Shown here: positions 7,368 through 14,318 of the stretch, piece by piece | How the letters are laid out: each line of letters opens with the position of its first letter | Numbering within the stretch: position 1 is the stretch's first letter | Source: an uncultured bacterium | GTDB lineage: Bacteria > Cyanobacteriota > Vampirovibrionia > Gastranaerophilales > Gastranaerophilaceae | Length of the DNA stretch: 41,804 nucleotides | Direction of reading: 5' to 3' | NCBI GenBank assembly: GCA_902797985.1 | Contig: CADBUZ010000012.1 | Span: forward strand, 1-41,804 | Notes under the pieces: model-generated | Databases searched by the model: none | Told to the model about the DNA's origin: nothing | What the model saw: the letters and a program-made list of their open reading frames with translations, nothing else | Position numbers and translations under genes: made by a program

Positions 7368-7553
7368 ATGGCAAAAAATAAACAAATTAAAATCAAACTT
7401 GTCAGAAGTATAATCGGTGCATCTCCAGCTCAAAGAAAAGTTGTAGCAGCATTAGGTTTAAAGAAGAAAGATCAAGTTGTAGAACATTTTGACAGCGATA
7501 CTATCATGGGTATGGTTAATAAAGTTAACCACTTAGTAGCAATCGTTGATTAA
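7368..7553 (+). CDS. rpmD: 50S ribosomal protein L30
   Basis: This 61-residue protein is the short bacterial form of L30, with IKIKLVRSIIGASPAQRKVVAALGLKK at the start and the terminal NKVNHLVAIVD strand. It is a small globular protein of the large subunit. The position between rpsE and rplO is the standard spc order. An AAAAGGA ribosome binding site precedes the ATG. It is notable because photosynthetic cyanobacteria are generally reported to lack L30, so a relative keeping it would carry the ancestral state. The flanking spacers (135 and 192 bp) are unusually long for this operon. Confidence 0.95.
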   Translation: MAKNKQIKIKLVRSIIGASPAQRKVVAALGLKKKDQVVEHFDSDTIMGMVNKVNHLVAIVD

Positions 7554-7556
7554 TTC

Positions 7557-7684
7557 AAGGCAATAAAGAATTAGGGCATTAAGTCACTAAGTTATATTGC
7601 GTAATAAAACATTGATAATTAAATAATAAGGTTATTGGAAAATAAGCCTTAAAGCACAAAGAATTATAATATTCTTATTGCCTT
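7557..7684. repeat. Repeat-rich spacer with inverted ends between rpmD and rplO
   Basis: AAGGCAATAAAGAAT at 7557-7571 is matched in inverted orientation by ATTCTTATTGCCTT at 7671-7684 (one unpaired A). Inside are short repeats such as TTAAGTCACTAAG and ATAATAAGGTTATTGG. No ORF or known RNA was seen. The segment has the size and shape of a small imperfect inverted-repeat insertion inside the ribosomal operon. Confidence 0.6.
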
Positions 7685-7745
7685 ATTGCTTTATAATCCT
7701 ATTACCTTTTTAAAAAGTAAAAAAGTAAAAGAAAAGGATAAAAAA

Positions 7746-8201
7746 ATGGCAAAAGAAACAATAAAATTAACAGATTTGAAACCTGCAGAAGGTTCAACAT
7801 CTAAAGGTAAAAGAGTAGGTCGTGGACGTGCATCTGGCATGGGTAAAACATCTACACGTGGTCATAACGGTGAAGGACAACGTTCAGGTCAATCTTCTAA
7901 AAGAGGTTTTGAAGGCGGACAAATGCCTAATTACAGACAATTACCAAAGTTGAAAGGTTTCCAAATTATCAATAAACGTAATTGGGCTGAAATCAACGTT
8001 GGCAGATTAGATGCTTTAAATCTTAAAGAAATCTCTTTAGAATCTTTAAAGGAAATCAAAAAAGTTCATCCGTCTAGTGATGGCTTAAGAGTTTTAGGCA
8101 ACGGAGATTTAAAATCTGCATTAACAGTTAAGGCAGTTTATGTTTCTCCATCTGCAAAATCTAAAATTGAAGCAGCTGGCGGAAAAGTTGAATTAGTATA
8201 G
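7746..8201 (+). CDS. rplO: 50S ribosomal protein L15
   Basis: L15 (151 residues here, normal length) is a late-assembling 23S rRNA-binding protein. The signatures are clear: the N-terminal Gly/Arg-rich tail (GKRVGRGRASGMGKTSTRGHNGEGQRSGQ), RGFEGGQMPNYRQLPK, and the C-terminal AKSKIEAAGGKVEL. The frame stays open for 20 codons upstream to 7686, but the ATG at 7746 follows the same AAAAGGATAA signal that precedes rpmD and yields the conserved N-terminus (IKLTDLKPAEGS). It is followed after 25 bases by secY, so the two are co-transcribed. Confidence 0.96.
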   Translation: MAKETIKLTDLKPAEGSTSKGKRVGRGRASGMGKTSTRGHNGEGQRSGQSSKRGFEGGQMPNYRQLPKLKGFQIINKRNWAEINVGRLDALNLKEISLESLKEIKKVHPSSDGLRVLGNGDLKSALTVKAVYVSPSAKSKIEAAGGKVELV

Positions 8202-8226
8202 GTGTAATTTATAAGAGGTAAAATAA

Positions 8227-9570
8227 ATGGCTTTAAATAATATAAAACCACCTAGTACTGCAGACCTTGCTGCAATGTGGCAAGCATCCGGTTTAAAAGA
8301 TAAAATAATCTTTACTCTTTTGATGGTTGTTGCATTTAGATTTGGAGCACAAGTTCCTATCTATGGAATTAACAATGCCGTTTTCCAAAATATTGCAGCA
8401 GGTAATAATATAATTGGATTTTTAGATTTATTCTCCGGTGGAGCATTAGGAAAAGTATCAATGTTCGCATTGGGTATCGGACCTTATATCACCGCACAAA
8501 TCATTATCCAATTACTTGCAGTTGTTATTCCTTCATTGGAAAAACTTCAAAAAGAAGAAGGTGAAGCCGGCAGAAGAAAATTGGCTCAATATACCAGAAT
8601 ATTTACAGTTGTATTAGCAGCCTTTCAATCTGTAATATTTATGATATTTATGTCACACTTACCTGCAGCTATTATTCCCGGAGTTAGTCATTCAATGTTC
8701 TTTATAAGCTCTGTTACCGCACTTACAGCAGGCTCAGTCCTTGTAATGTGGATTTCTGAACTTATTACTGAACACGGTATTGGTAATGGCGGTTCTCTAA
8801 TAATCTTTGTAGGTATTATATCAGGGATTCCTTTGTATTCACAAAGAACATCTGAACTTGTGACACAAGATCCTAGCTTACAATTTGGATTATTCGCTCT
8901 GCTTGCCATCTTCTTTGCAACAATGGTTCTTATTGTAATTATGCAAGAAGCAATGAGAAAGGTTATAATAGTAAACCCTAAAAGACAAGTTGGGAATAAA
9001 GTATACGGCGGAGTTAACACATATATTCCGTTCAAGCTTAATCCTGGCGGGGTTATGCCTATTATCTTTGCTATTGCAATATTATTATTCCCTTCCACTA
9101 TTCTTAGTGTGTTGGGACAAGCGCCTTTACACAATGCAACACTGAGTACAATTGTTCTCACTTTGAACAAAATATTCAGTCCGTCAGGTGCTTGGTATTA
9201 CATAATATACTTTACAATGATTGTTTTATTAACATTCTTCTATGCATCAATTATGCCAAATATGCAACCTAAAGAGATTGCAACTAATCTCAAAAAATAT
9301 GGTTCATCTATTCCGGGCATTAAACCGGGTAAACCTACCGCTGATGCACTAGATAAAATTTTATCAAGAGTTACGTTTATCGGAGCATTTGCTCTTGGTA
9401 TAATTGCACTTGTACCTTCATTTACAAGCTATATTACTAAGATAACTACCGTACAAGGTATTGGTGCTACATCTCTAATCATCATGGTTGGGGTTGCTCT
9501 TGATTTAATCAATCAGGTAAGAACTCATTTATTAGCTAAAAACTATGAATCTTTCTTAAAAGATAAATAG
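8227..9570 (+). CDS. secY: Preprotein translocase subunit SecY
   Basis: SecY is the channel of the Sec translocase in the inner membrane. The 447 residues contain about ten transmembrane helices with family landmarks: FRFGAQVPIYGIN after the first helix, ISELITEHGIGNGGSLIIF, the KVYGGVNTYIPFKLNPGGVMPIIFA region, and FFYASIMPNMQPKEIATNLKKYGSSIPGIKPGKPT in the cytosolic loop that contacts ribosome and SecA. A GAGGT ribosome binding site precedes the ATG. It ends the partial spc operon: adk, map and infA, which often follow, are absent and a strong terminator comes next. Confidence 0.97.
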   Translation: MALNNIKPPSTADLAAMWQASGLKDKIIFTLLMVVAFRFGAQVPIYGINNAVFQNIAAGNNIIGFLDLFSGGALGKVSMFALGIGPYITAQIIIQLLAVVIPSLEKLQKEEGEAGRRKLAQYTRIFTVVLAAFQSVIFMIFMSHLPAAIIPGVSHSMFFISSVTALTAGSVLVMWISELITEHGIGNGGSLIIFVGIISGIPLYSQRTSELVTQDPSLQFGLFALLAIFFATMVLIVIMQEAMRKVIIVNPKRQVGNKVYGGVNTYIPFKLNPGGVMPIIFAIAILLFPSTILSVLGQAPLHNATLSTIVLTLNKIFSPSGAWYYIIYFTMIVLLTFFYASIMPNMQPKEIATNLKKYGSSIPGIKPGKPTADALDKILSRVTFIGAFALGIIALVPSFTSYITKITTVQGIGATSLIIMVGVALDLINQVRTHLLAKNYESFLKDK

Positions 9571-9587
9571 AGTTAATAACAAATACG

Positions 9588-9617
9588 AAAAAGGGACTAA
9601 GTTTTTAGTCCCTTTTT
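9588..9617. terminator. Bidirectional terminator after secY
   Basis: AAAAAGGGACTAA (9588-9600) pairs perfectly with TTAGTCCCTTTTT (9605-9617) around a GTTT loop. It closes the ribosomal protein/secY transcript and, read from the other side, the convergent CHAP gene, whose stop codon at 9616 it overlaps. Confidence 0.92.
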
Positions 9618-12042
9618 ATACGCTTACAAAACCTGTTGTTTTTGACATTTTATATTTACCAGTAGTACCATTTCCTTTTCTTTCGGCAACTTTATTGGAA
9701 GAATTTCCTTCGATAGTATCATAAGTACCGTCATCGTATACAGCTGTCACAATCCCTGTGTGAGAAGAGAAATATCCGCCTTTCCAAATAACAACATCAC
9801 CCGGTTTTACGTTACTTGAATTTGCACAGCTTCCCGAGATAAATTTATTATTTGATTCACCCCATTGACGAAGACCTGAAACGGAAAATGTATATGCCCT
9901 ACCAAAATCAACACCGCTATTCTTTAAAACATACGATACAAAAGCGGCGCACCAAGGCATTTTACTTGATGACCAATTTACGCCTTGTTCTTTCCAGAAT
10001 ATATCAGCACTTCCGTCATATTCATTTTTGCCTATAAAACTTTTAGCTAAATCTACTATTGCTCCGCCGGAACCACCAATAAATCTATATTTATTTTTAA
10101 TGACTTTTCCTTCAGCAGCACCAAGAGTTTGCGACAATTCATTAACTTTTGATCTTAACACTGTTATATCACTATTTAACGAAGCTACTTTTGAATTAAC
10201 AGTATTATTATAGTCTGTATTTGATTTATCATATTTTTCAAATGATTTCGATAATCCTGCTATGTTCGGATGACTTTCAATTGCTTGCTTCATTTTTGCT
10301 GTTAAACTATTATTCGCATTTTCATAATCAGCTTTTGCTTTATCACGTTCTTCTTTTAATTTTTGTAATGTTTTAGCATCATTGATTATCGTTTCCGTTT
10401 TTTGTTTTTCATTTGTCAGATTTATTAATTCACTATTTAAATCATTTAAAGTACTCATTAATAAATTCAATCGTTCAGCATCTAATTGCGATTTGTCAGT
10501 ACCTTTCAATGTGCTTTGTGCTTCTTGAAGGCTTGTTATTTTTTGAGTTAATTGGTTACTACTACTTGTAGCAATTCCTAATTTTGACTCGTATTCAGAC
10601 ACGGCTTTGCTTTTTGCCATATAAACATTTTCAAATTTATCAACATTTTGTTTTAATGCTTTAAGTTCTTCTGCGAGCTTTGTTTCACCTGCATTAGAAA
10701 TAATTTCTATAAATAAATTAAAATTATTATTTTTTTGAATTTTTAAACGATTTATTTCTTCAGATTTACCTTCATATATATTGCTTAGCTCTGTTTCTTT
10801 TGCAATCAAATCTTCTTTTGCTTTAGACACATTTCGTTGAAGATCTTCTACTTTAGTTTTATCAGCTGCATCATTATTTATACCGAAACTATTACCACCG
10901 CCTATTGCTGATTGTGCAGAAGCCCGTGCAGCTTCAGCATCTGCTTTCTTTTTAGCTTCTTCTTGTATTTTTTCTTGAATAACTTCAGCTTCTCTAATCG
11001 ATATTTTTTCTTCAATTTTTGTGATTTCTTCTCGTGCTGCTGCTAAACCATTTAAAGCTTCCGTTTTTTCTGCTTCTACTTTCGCAACTAAATCTTTATA
11101 TGCTGTTCTTGCCATATTATATTCTTGCAAAGCTTGTTTTACAGCCAAATCAAAAGAAGCTTTTACTCTTTTATCTAATTCTATTTTTTCATTTTCAAGA
11201 GCTTTTAACTTGTCTTCTGCCTTTTTCTTTTCATTCTCAAGTTCAGTTTTTTTCGATTCAAGAGAAGTTTTGATTGTTTCTAATGTAGATTTTTGAGCTT
11301 CTTCTTGACCTAATTGAGATTGTAATGCTGATATTTGTGTTTGTATATATTGTTTATCTTTCTCATCAACGGCACTACCAAGCTTTCCATTTAGTGATGA
11401 AATTTTATTTTTAAAAGTTGTTATTTTTTTATCTTTATCATTTAATTGATTTTTATTAACAGCCAGATCGGTATTCGTCTTTTCGATATCAACAGTATAG
11501 TCTTTAATAAACTCCTCAGTACTTGTAATATCATTTTCATTTTCCAGAATACGATTTTTCAACATCATAATTATAGCATTATTTGAGCCTTGAACTGCTT
11601 CAACATAAGCAGCCTGCTTTGTATCACAAAGTTCTTTTAATGCTACAAGGGCTTCGTTATGCTCACCATTAACAATTTTATTATATTTAACTTGAGCTTC
11701 AGATAAATTTTTTAACGCAACATCACGTTCTTCACGTAGTTTTAATAATTTTGGATCAGTAACAGATTGAGCGGAAGAACTATTGGATTTACTAAAAGAA
11801 TAATTATCACCTATTCCGCCATATTGTTCATCAATTTCTCCTGTTGATCTTAAAGCGATATCTCTAGCAGAAGGATTAACCTCTTTATCAGGGTCAAGAT
11901 CTGTAGTAAAAGCATTCCAAGTCGGAAGATCTCCTGTATTTTCGGTGCTTGTTTTGCCACCGCTATTTCCTGTTGTACCAGCGTCAAATAATCCACCACT
12001 GCCACGTGTTCCTTGAGTGTCAATAAAATTAAATTCTGCCAT
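9616..12042 (-). CDS. Long coiled-coil protein with C-terminal CHAP amidase/endopeptidase domain
   Basis: The 808 residues divide into a Gly/Ser/Thr-rich N-terminus (1-95), a very long coiled coil (about 95-640, rich in Glu, Lys, Gln and Ala), and a CHAP domain (about 656-808). The CHAP catalytic elements are visible: Cys698 in PWCAAFVSYVL, His761 in SSHTGIV, and the acidic/Asn site in TIEGNSSN (Glu778). CHAP enzymes cleave peptidoglycan peptides or amide links. The layout resembles FtsEX-activated hydrolases such as PcsB, in which a coiled coil restrains a CHAP domain. Unlike those, no signal peptide is visible: the start MAEFNFIDTQGT is hydrophilic. Export may be non-classical or the target internal. 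It is transcribed alone on the minus strand. Confidence 0.8.
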   Translation of the reverse strand: MAEFNFIDTQGTRGSGGLFDAGTTGNSGGKTSTENTGDLPTWNAFTTDLDPDKEVNPSARDIALRSTGEIDEQYGGIGDNYSFSKSNSSSAQSVTDPKLLKLREERDVALKNLSEAQVKYNKIVNGEHNEALVALKELCDTKQAAYVEAVQGSNNAIIMMLKNRILENENDITSTEEFIKDYTVDIEKTNTDLAVNKNQLNDKDKKITTFKNKISSLNGKLGSAVDEKDKQYIQTQISALQSQLGQEEAQKSTLETIKTSLESKKTELENEKKKAEDKLKALENEKIELDKRVKASFDLAVKQALQEYNMARTAYKDLVAKVEAEKTEALNGLAAAREEITKIEEKISIREAEVIQEKIQEEAKKKADAEAARASAQSAIGGGNSFGINNDAADKTKVEDLQRNVSKAKEDLIAKETELSNIYEGKSEEINRLKIQKNNNFNLFIEIISNAGETKLAEELKALKQNVDKFENVYMAKSKAVSEYESKLGIATSSSNQLTQKITSLQEAQSTLKGTDKSQLDAERLNLLMSTLNDLNSELINLTNEKQKTETIINDAKTLQKLKEERDKAKADYENANNSLTAKMKQAIESHPNIAGLSKSFEKYDKSNTDYNNTVNSKVASLNSDITVLRSKVNELSQTLGAAEGKVIKNKYRFIGGSGGAIVDLAKSFIGKNEYDGSADIFWKEQGVNWSSSKMPWCAAFVSYVLKNSGVDFGRAYTFSVSGLRQWGESNNKFISGSCANSSNVKPGDVVIWKGGYFSSHTGIVTAVYDDGTYDTIEGNSSNKVAERKGNGTTGKYKMSKTTGFVSV

Positions 12043-12147
12043 AACTAACCTTTATTATTTAACGCGTACAATTGTTATACACGACTATACATGTATAAAA
12101 GTTTAATATTTTGGGTTAGATATTTACAAAATTTTACAATGCTAAAT

Positions 12148-12176
12148 AATAAAAGAGGCTTTTTGCCTCTTTTATT
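12148..12176. terminator. Intrinsic terminator
   Basis: AATAAAAGAGGC (12148-12159) pairs perfectly with GCCTCTTTTATT (12165-12176) around a five-T loop. It lies just beyond the stop codon at 12181 of the minus-strand small membrane protein gene and should end the radical SAM/RNase transcript. Confidence 0.8.
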
Positions 12177-12180
12177 AAAA

Positions 12181-12525
12181 CTATTTTGTTTTCTTTAAAA
12201 ATATGTTTATAGCATCTTTCATATTCGTTGGAGTTTTAAAATCAATATCCTCCTCAGCCTGTTCATACCTTACAGTTGAACCATAAACAAACTTATTATA
12301 ACATGCCAATAAAACATATATTAATATAGAAGAAACACCTACCCCTACCATAGCCATAATAAACTTCATAGCAAGAGCTTTTCTTCCTATAGGCTGTTTC
12401 GTCTGAAGCTCTGTTTTCGCCTCTGTAACAGAATTAGGAGGAGTCCCTTCTGCCAAAACAGGAAGTCCCATAGCAACAACTAAAGCCATAATAACTATAT
12501 TTATTTTTAAAGTTTTTTTGAACAT
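12181..12525 (-). CDS. Small exported or membrane protein, unknown function
   Basis: This 114-residue protein has an N-terminal signal-like helix (about residues 7-25, ending in VLAEG with an AXA-like cleavage site), a short polar stretch, and a second hydrophobic helix at about 50-72, then a cytoplasmic or periplasmic tail of 40 residues. It may be a lipid-free exported protein anchored by one helix or a two-helix membrane protein. The ATG directly abuts the RNase E/G stop codon (TAAATG), with an AAGG ribosome binding site inside the RNase gene, so it is translationally linked to it. I do not recognise the family. In many bacteria rplU follows this RNase gene, but not here. Confidence 0.75.
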   Translation of the reverse strand: MFKKTLKINIVIMALVVAMGLPVLAEGTPPNSVTEAKTELQTKQPIGRKALAMKFIMAMVGVGVSSILIYVLLACYNKFVYGSTVRYEQAEEDIDFKTPTNMKDAINIFLKKTK

Positions 12526-14274
12526 TTATTTAGCCTTTTTTGTAGTTTTTGTAGTTTTTGTAGTTCTTTTTGTTTTAGCTTTACCTTGACCTCTGTTTGG
12601 TCGTCTTGATTTTTTAGGAGCTTCTTCAGCATCAACTTCTTCTGTTTCTTCTGTTTTAGCTTTTTCTTTTACAGGTTTTGGTTCTACTTCAACCTCTATT
12701 TCTGCGCCCTGAGGCAATATATTTTCAGAAGTTTCTAAAACTTCTTCACTCTTTATTACTTCTTTTGCTTTATTTTTATTAAATTTTGCTCGTTTGCCTT
12801 TTGCATTTTTCTTATTATTTTCAAGAATTTCTACTTCTTCTTGAACTACAGCTGAAGGATTTTCAACTTGAACAGATACTTCAACTTCTTGTTGAGGTTC
12901 AAATTGTTCTTCCTCCTTCAAATCTTGATTATTATTTCTTGCACCTTTAGTATTGAATTTTTGGTTATTATTTTTCTTAAATCCACTCAAAGGTAATTTC
13001 ATTTTAGCAGCTTTAGCTCTATACTCACCTTCTGCAGTAGGAGAAGCATATTTAATATCTTCCATAATATATCCGTTACCTTGACAGTGCGGGCATTTTT
13101 TTGCAAAAACTTCTGCTAAAGCTTGACCTTGTCTATGACGAGTAAGCTCAACTAAACCTAAATCAGATAATTGACCTACTTGTGGTTTTGCTTTATCAGG
13201 TTCAAGAGCAAGTTCTAACTCTTCCATCATTGCTAACTTATCAACACGAGATGTCATATCAATAAAGTCAACAATAATCATACCGCCAATATTTCTTAAA
13301 CGAAGTTGACGTGCAATTTCGTGAACTGCTTCAATATTTGTTTTTAAAATTGTTTCATCTTGAGTTGCAGAACTTACGAACTTACCGCTATTAACGTCAA
13401 TAACCGTTAATGCTTCTGTTTGTTGAATAAACAAATATCCGCCTGACGGCATATTAACTTTTGTTTGGAGTGCAGCCTTTATCTCTTTATGAATGTCCAT
13501 AGCAACTAATAAAGGTTCAGAACCTTTAAATAAAGTTACTTTGATATCTCTATTCATATGCCATGTTTGTAATAGAGTTTGCAATCTATTCATTGCGAAA
13601 GCCGTATCAACAATAATTTCTTGAGTATCTTCTGTACAAGCTTCTCTAATAACTCTATATAACAAATCTTGATCACGATATAACAAAGCAGGCGCTGTCA
13701 CTGTTTCAGCAGACGTTACAATATTATTCCATTTTTCCAATAAAATTTCCAAATCTTCTTGAATATCTGCTTCTGACTGATTTTCAGCTTCTGTTCTGAT
13801 AATAACACCAACCCCAACCGGTTTAAGCAAGCTAACAATAGATTTTAATCTCGCTCTTTCTTTAACCGTTGAAATCTTACGGCTAACGTTAATACCTGCC
13901 TCATTAGGCATTAATACCAAAAAACGCCCGGGAAGGCTGATTTCGGTTGTAACACGAGGTCCTTTATGACCTGTTGGTTCTTTTACTACTTGTACTACAA
14001 GTTTTTCTTTTGGTGCTAATTTATCTTGTAATGAGCCTTTTTTCATAACATCTTGAGCATGTAAAAAGCCCATCTTATCTGAGCCTACATTTACGAATGC
14101 CGCATCAATACTAGGAAGTACATTCTCAACTTGTGCCAAATATACATCTCCCAGTAAAATTTCTCCTCTGTTGATAAAAAATTCAGATACTTTGCCATTT
14201 TCTATAACAGCTGCAATGTTATCACGCTCAGCGATAACAATTTTTTGTCCTTGTTCTTTTAAATTGTTTGCCAT
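12526..14274 (-). CDS. Ribonuclease E/G
   Basis: This endoribonuclease processes rRNA and initiates mRNA decay. The 582 residues show an S1 RNA-binding domain (about 38-110: GDVYLAQVENVLPSIDAAFVNVG), the 5'-sensor/RNase H-like region, and the DNase I-like catalytic domain with the metal-binding aspartates Asp293 (VIDVNSGKF) and Asp336 (IIVDFIDM). CPHCQGNGY (Cys394, Cys397) is the zinc-link that joins dimers. Residues 411-582 are disordered, with alternating acidic and Lys/Arg-rich patches ending in KRTTKTTKTTKKAK, which could bind RNA or partner proteins. The total length is between RNase G and full RNase E, similar to the cyanobacterial type. AAAGGA precedes the ATG. It follows the radical SAM gene by 44 bases. 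Confidence 0.93.
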   Translation of the reverse strand: MANNLKEQGQKIVIAERDNIAAVIENGKVSEFFINRGEILLGDVYLAQVENVLPSIDAAFVNVGSDKMGFLHAQDVMKKGSLQDKLAPKEKLVVQVVKEPTGHKGPRVTTEISLPGRFLVLMPNEAGINVSRKISTVKERARLKSIVSLLKPVGVGVIIRTEAENQSEADIQEDLEILLEKWNNIVTSAETVTAPALLYRDQDLLYRVIREACTEDTQEIIVDTAFAMNRLQTLLQTWHMNRDIKVTLFKGSEPLLVAMDIHKEIKAALQTKVNMPSGGYLFIQQTEALTVIDVNSGKFVSSATQDETILKTNIEAVHEIARQLRLRNIGGMIIVDFIDMTSRVDKLAMMEELELALEPDKAKPQVGQLSDLGLVELTRHRQGQALAEVFAKKCPHCQGNGYIMEDIKYASPTAEGEYRAKAAKMKLPLSGFKKNNNQKFNTKGARNNNQDLKEEEQFEPQQEVEVSVQVENPSAVVQEEVEILENNKKNAKGKRAKFNKNKAKEVIKSEEVLETSENILPQGAEIEVEVEPKPVKEKAKTEETEEVDAEEAPKKSRRPNRGQGKAKTKRTTKTTKTTKKAK

Positions 14275-14318
14275 TTTTAAATCCTTTACTTCTATAAATA
14301 GAAAATTAAAATTCCCAT

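Noticed and set aside
7686-7745. 20-codon N-terminal extension of L15
   Set aside because: The ribosome binding site and the conserved L15 N-terminus place the start at 7746; the upstream codons lie in the spacer.
10028-11296. Several short plus-strand frames opposite the coiled-coil gene
   Set aside because: They are antisense to Lys/Glu/Ala-rich heptads, giving Phe/Leu/Ser-rich translations without start signals.
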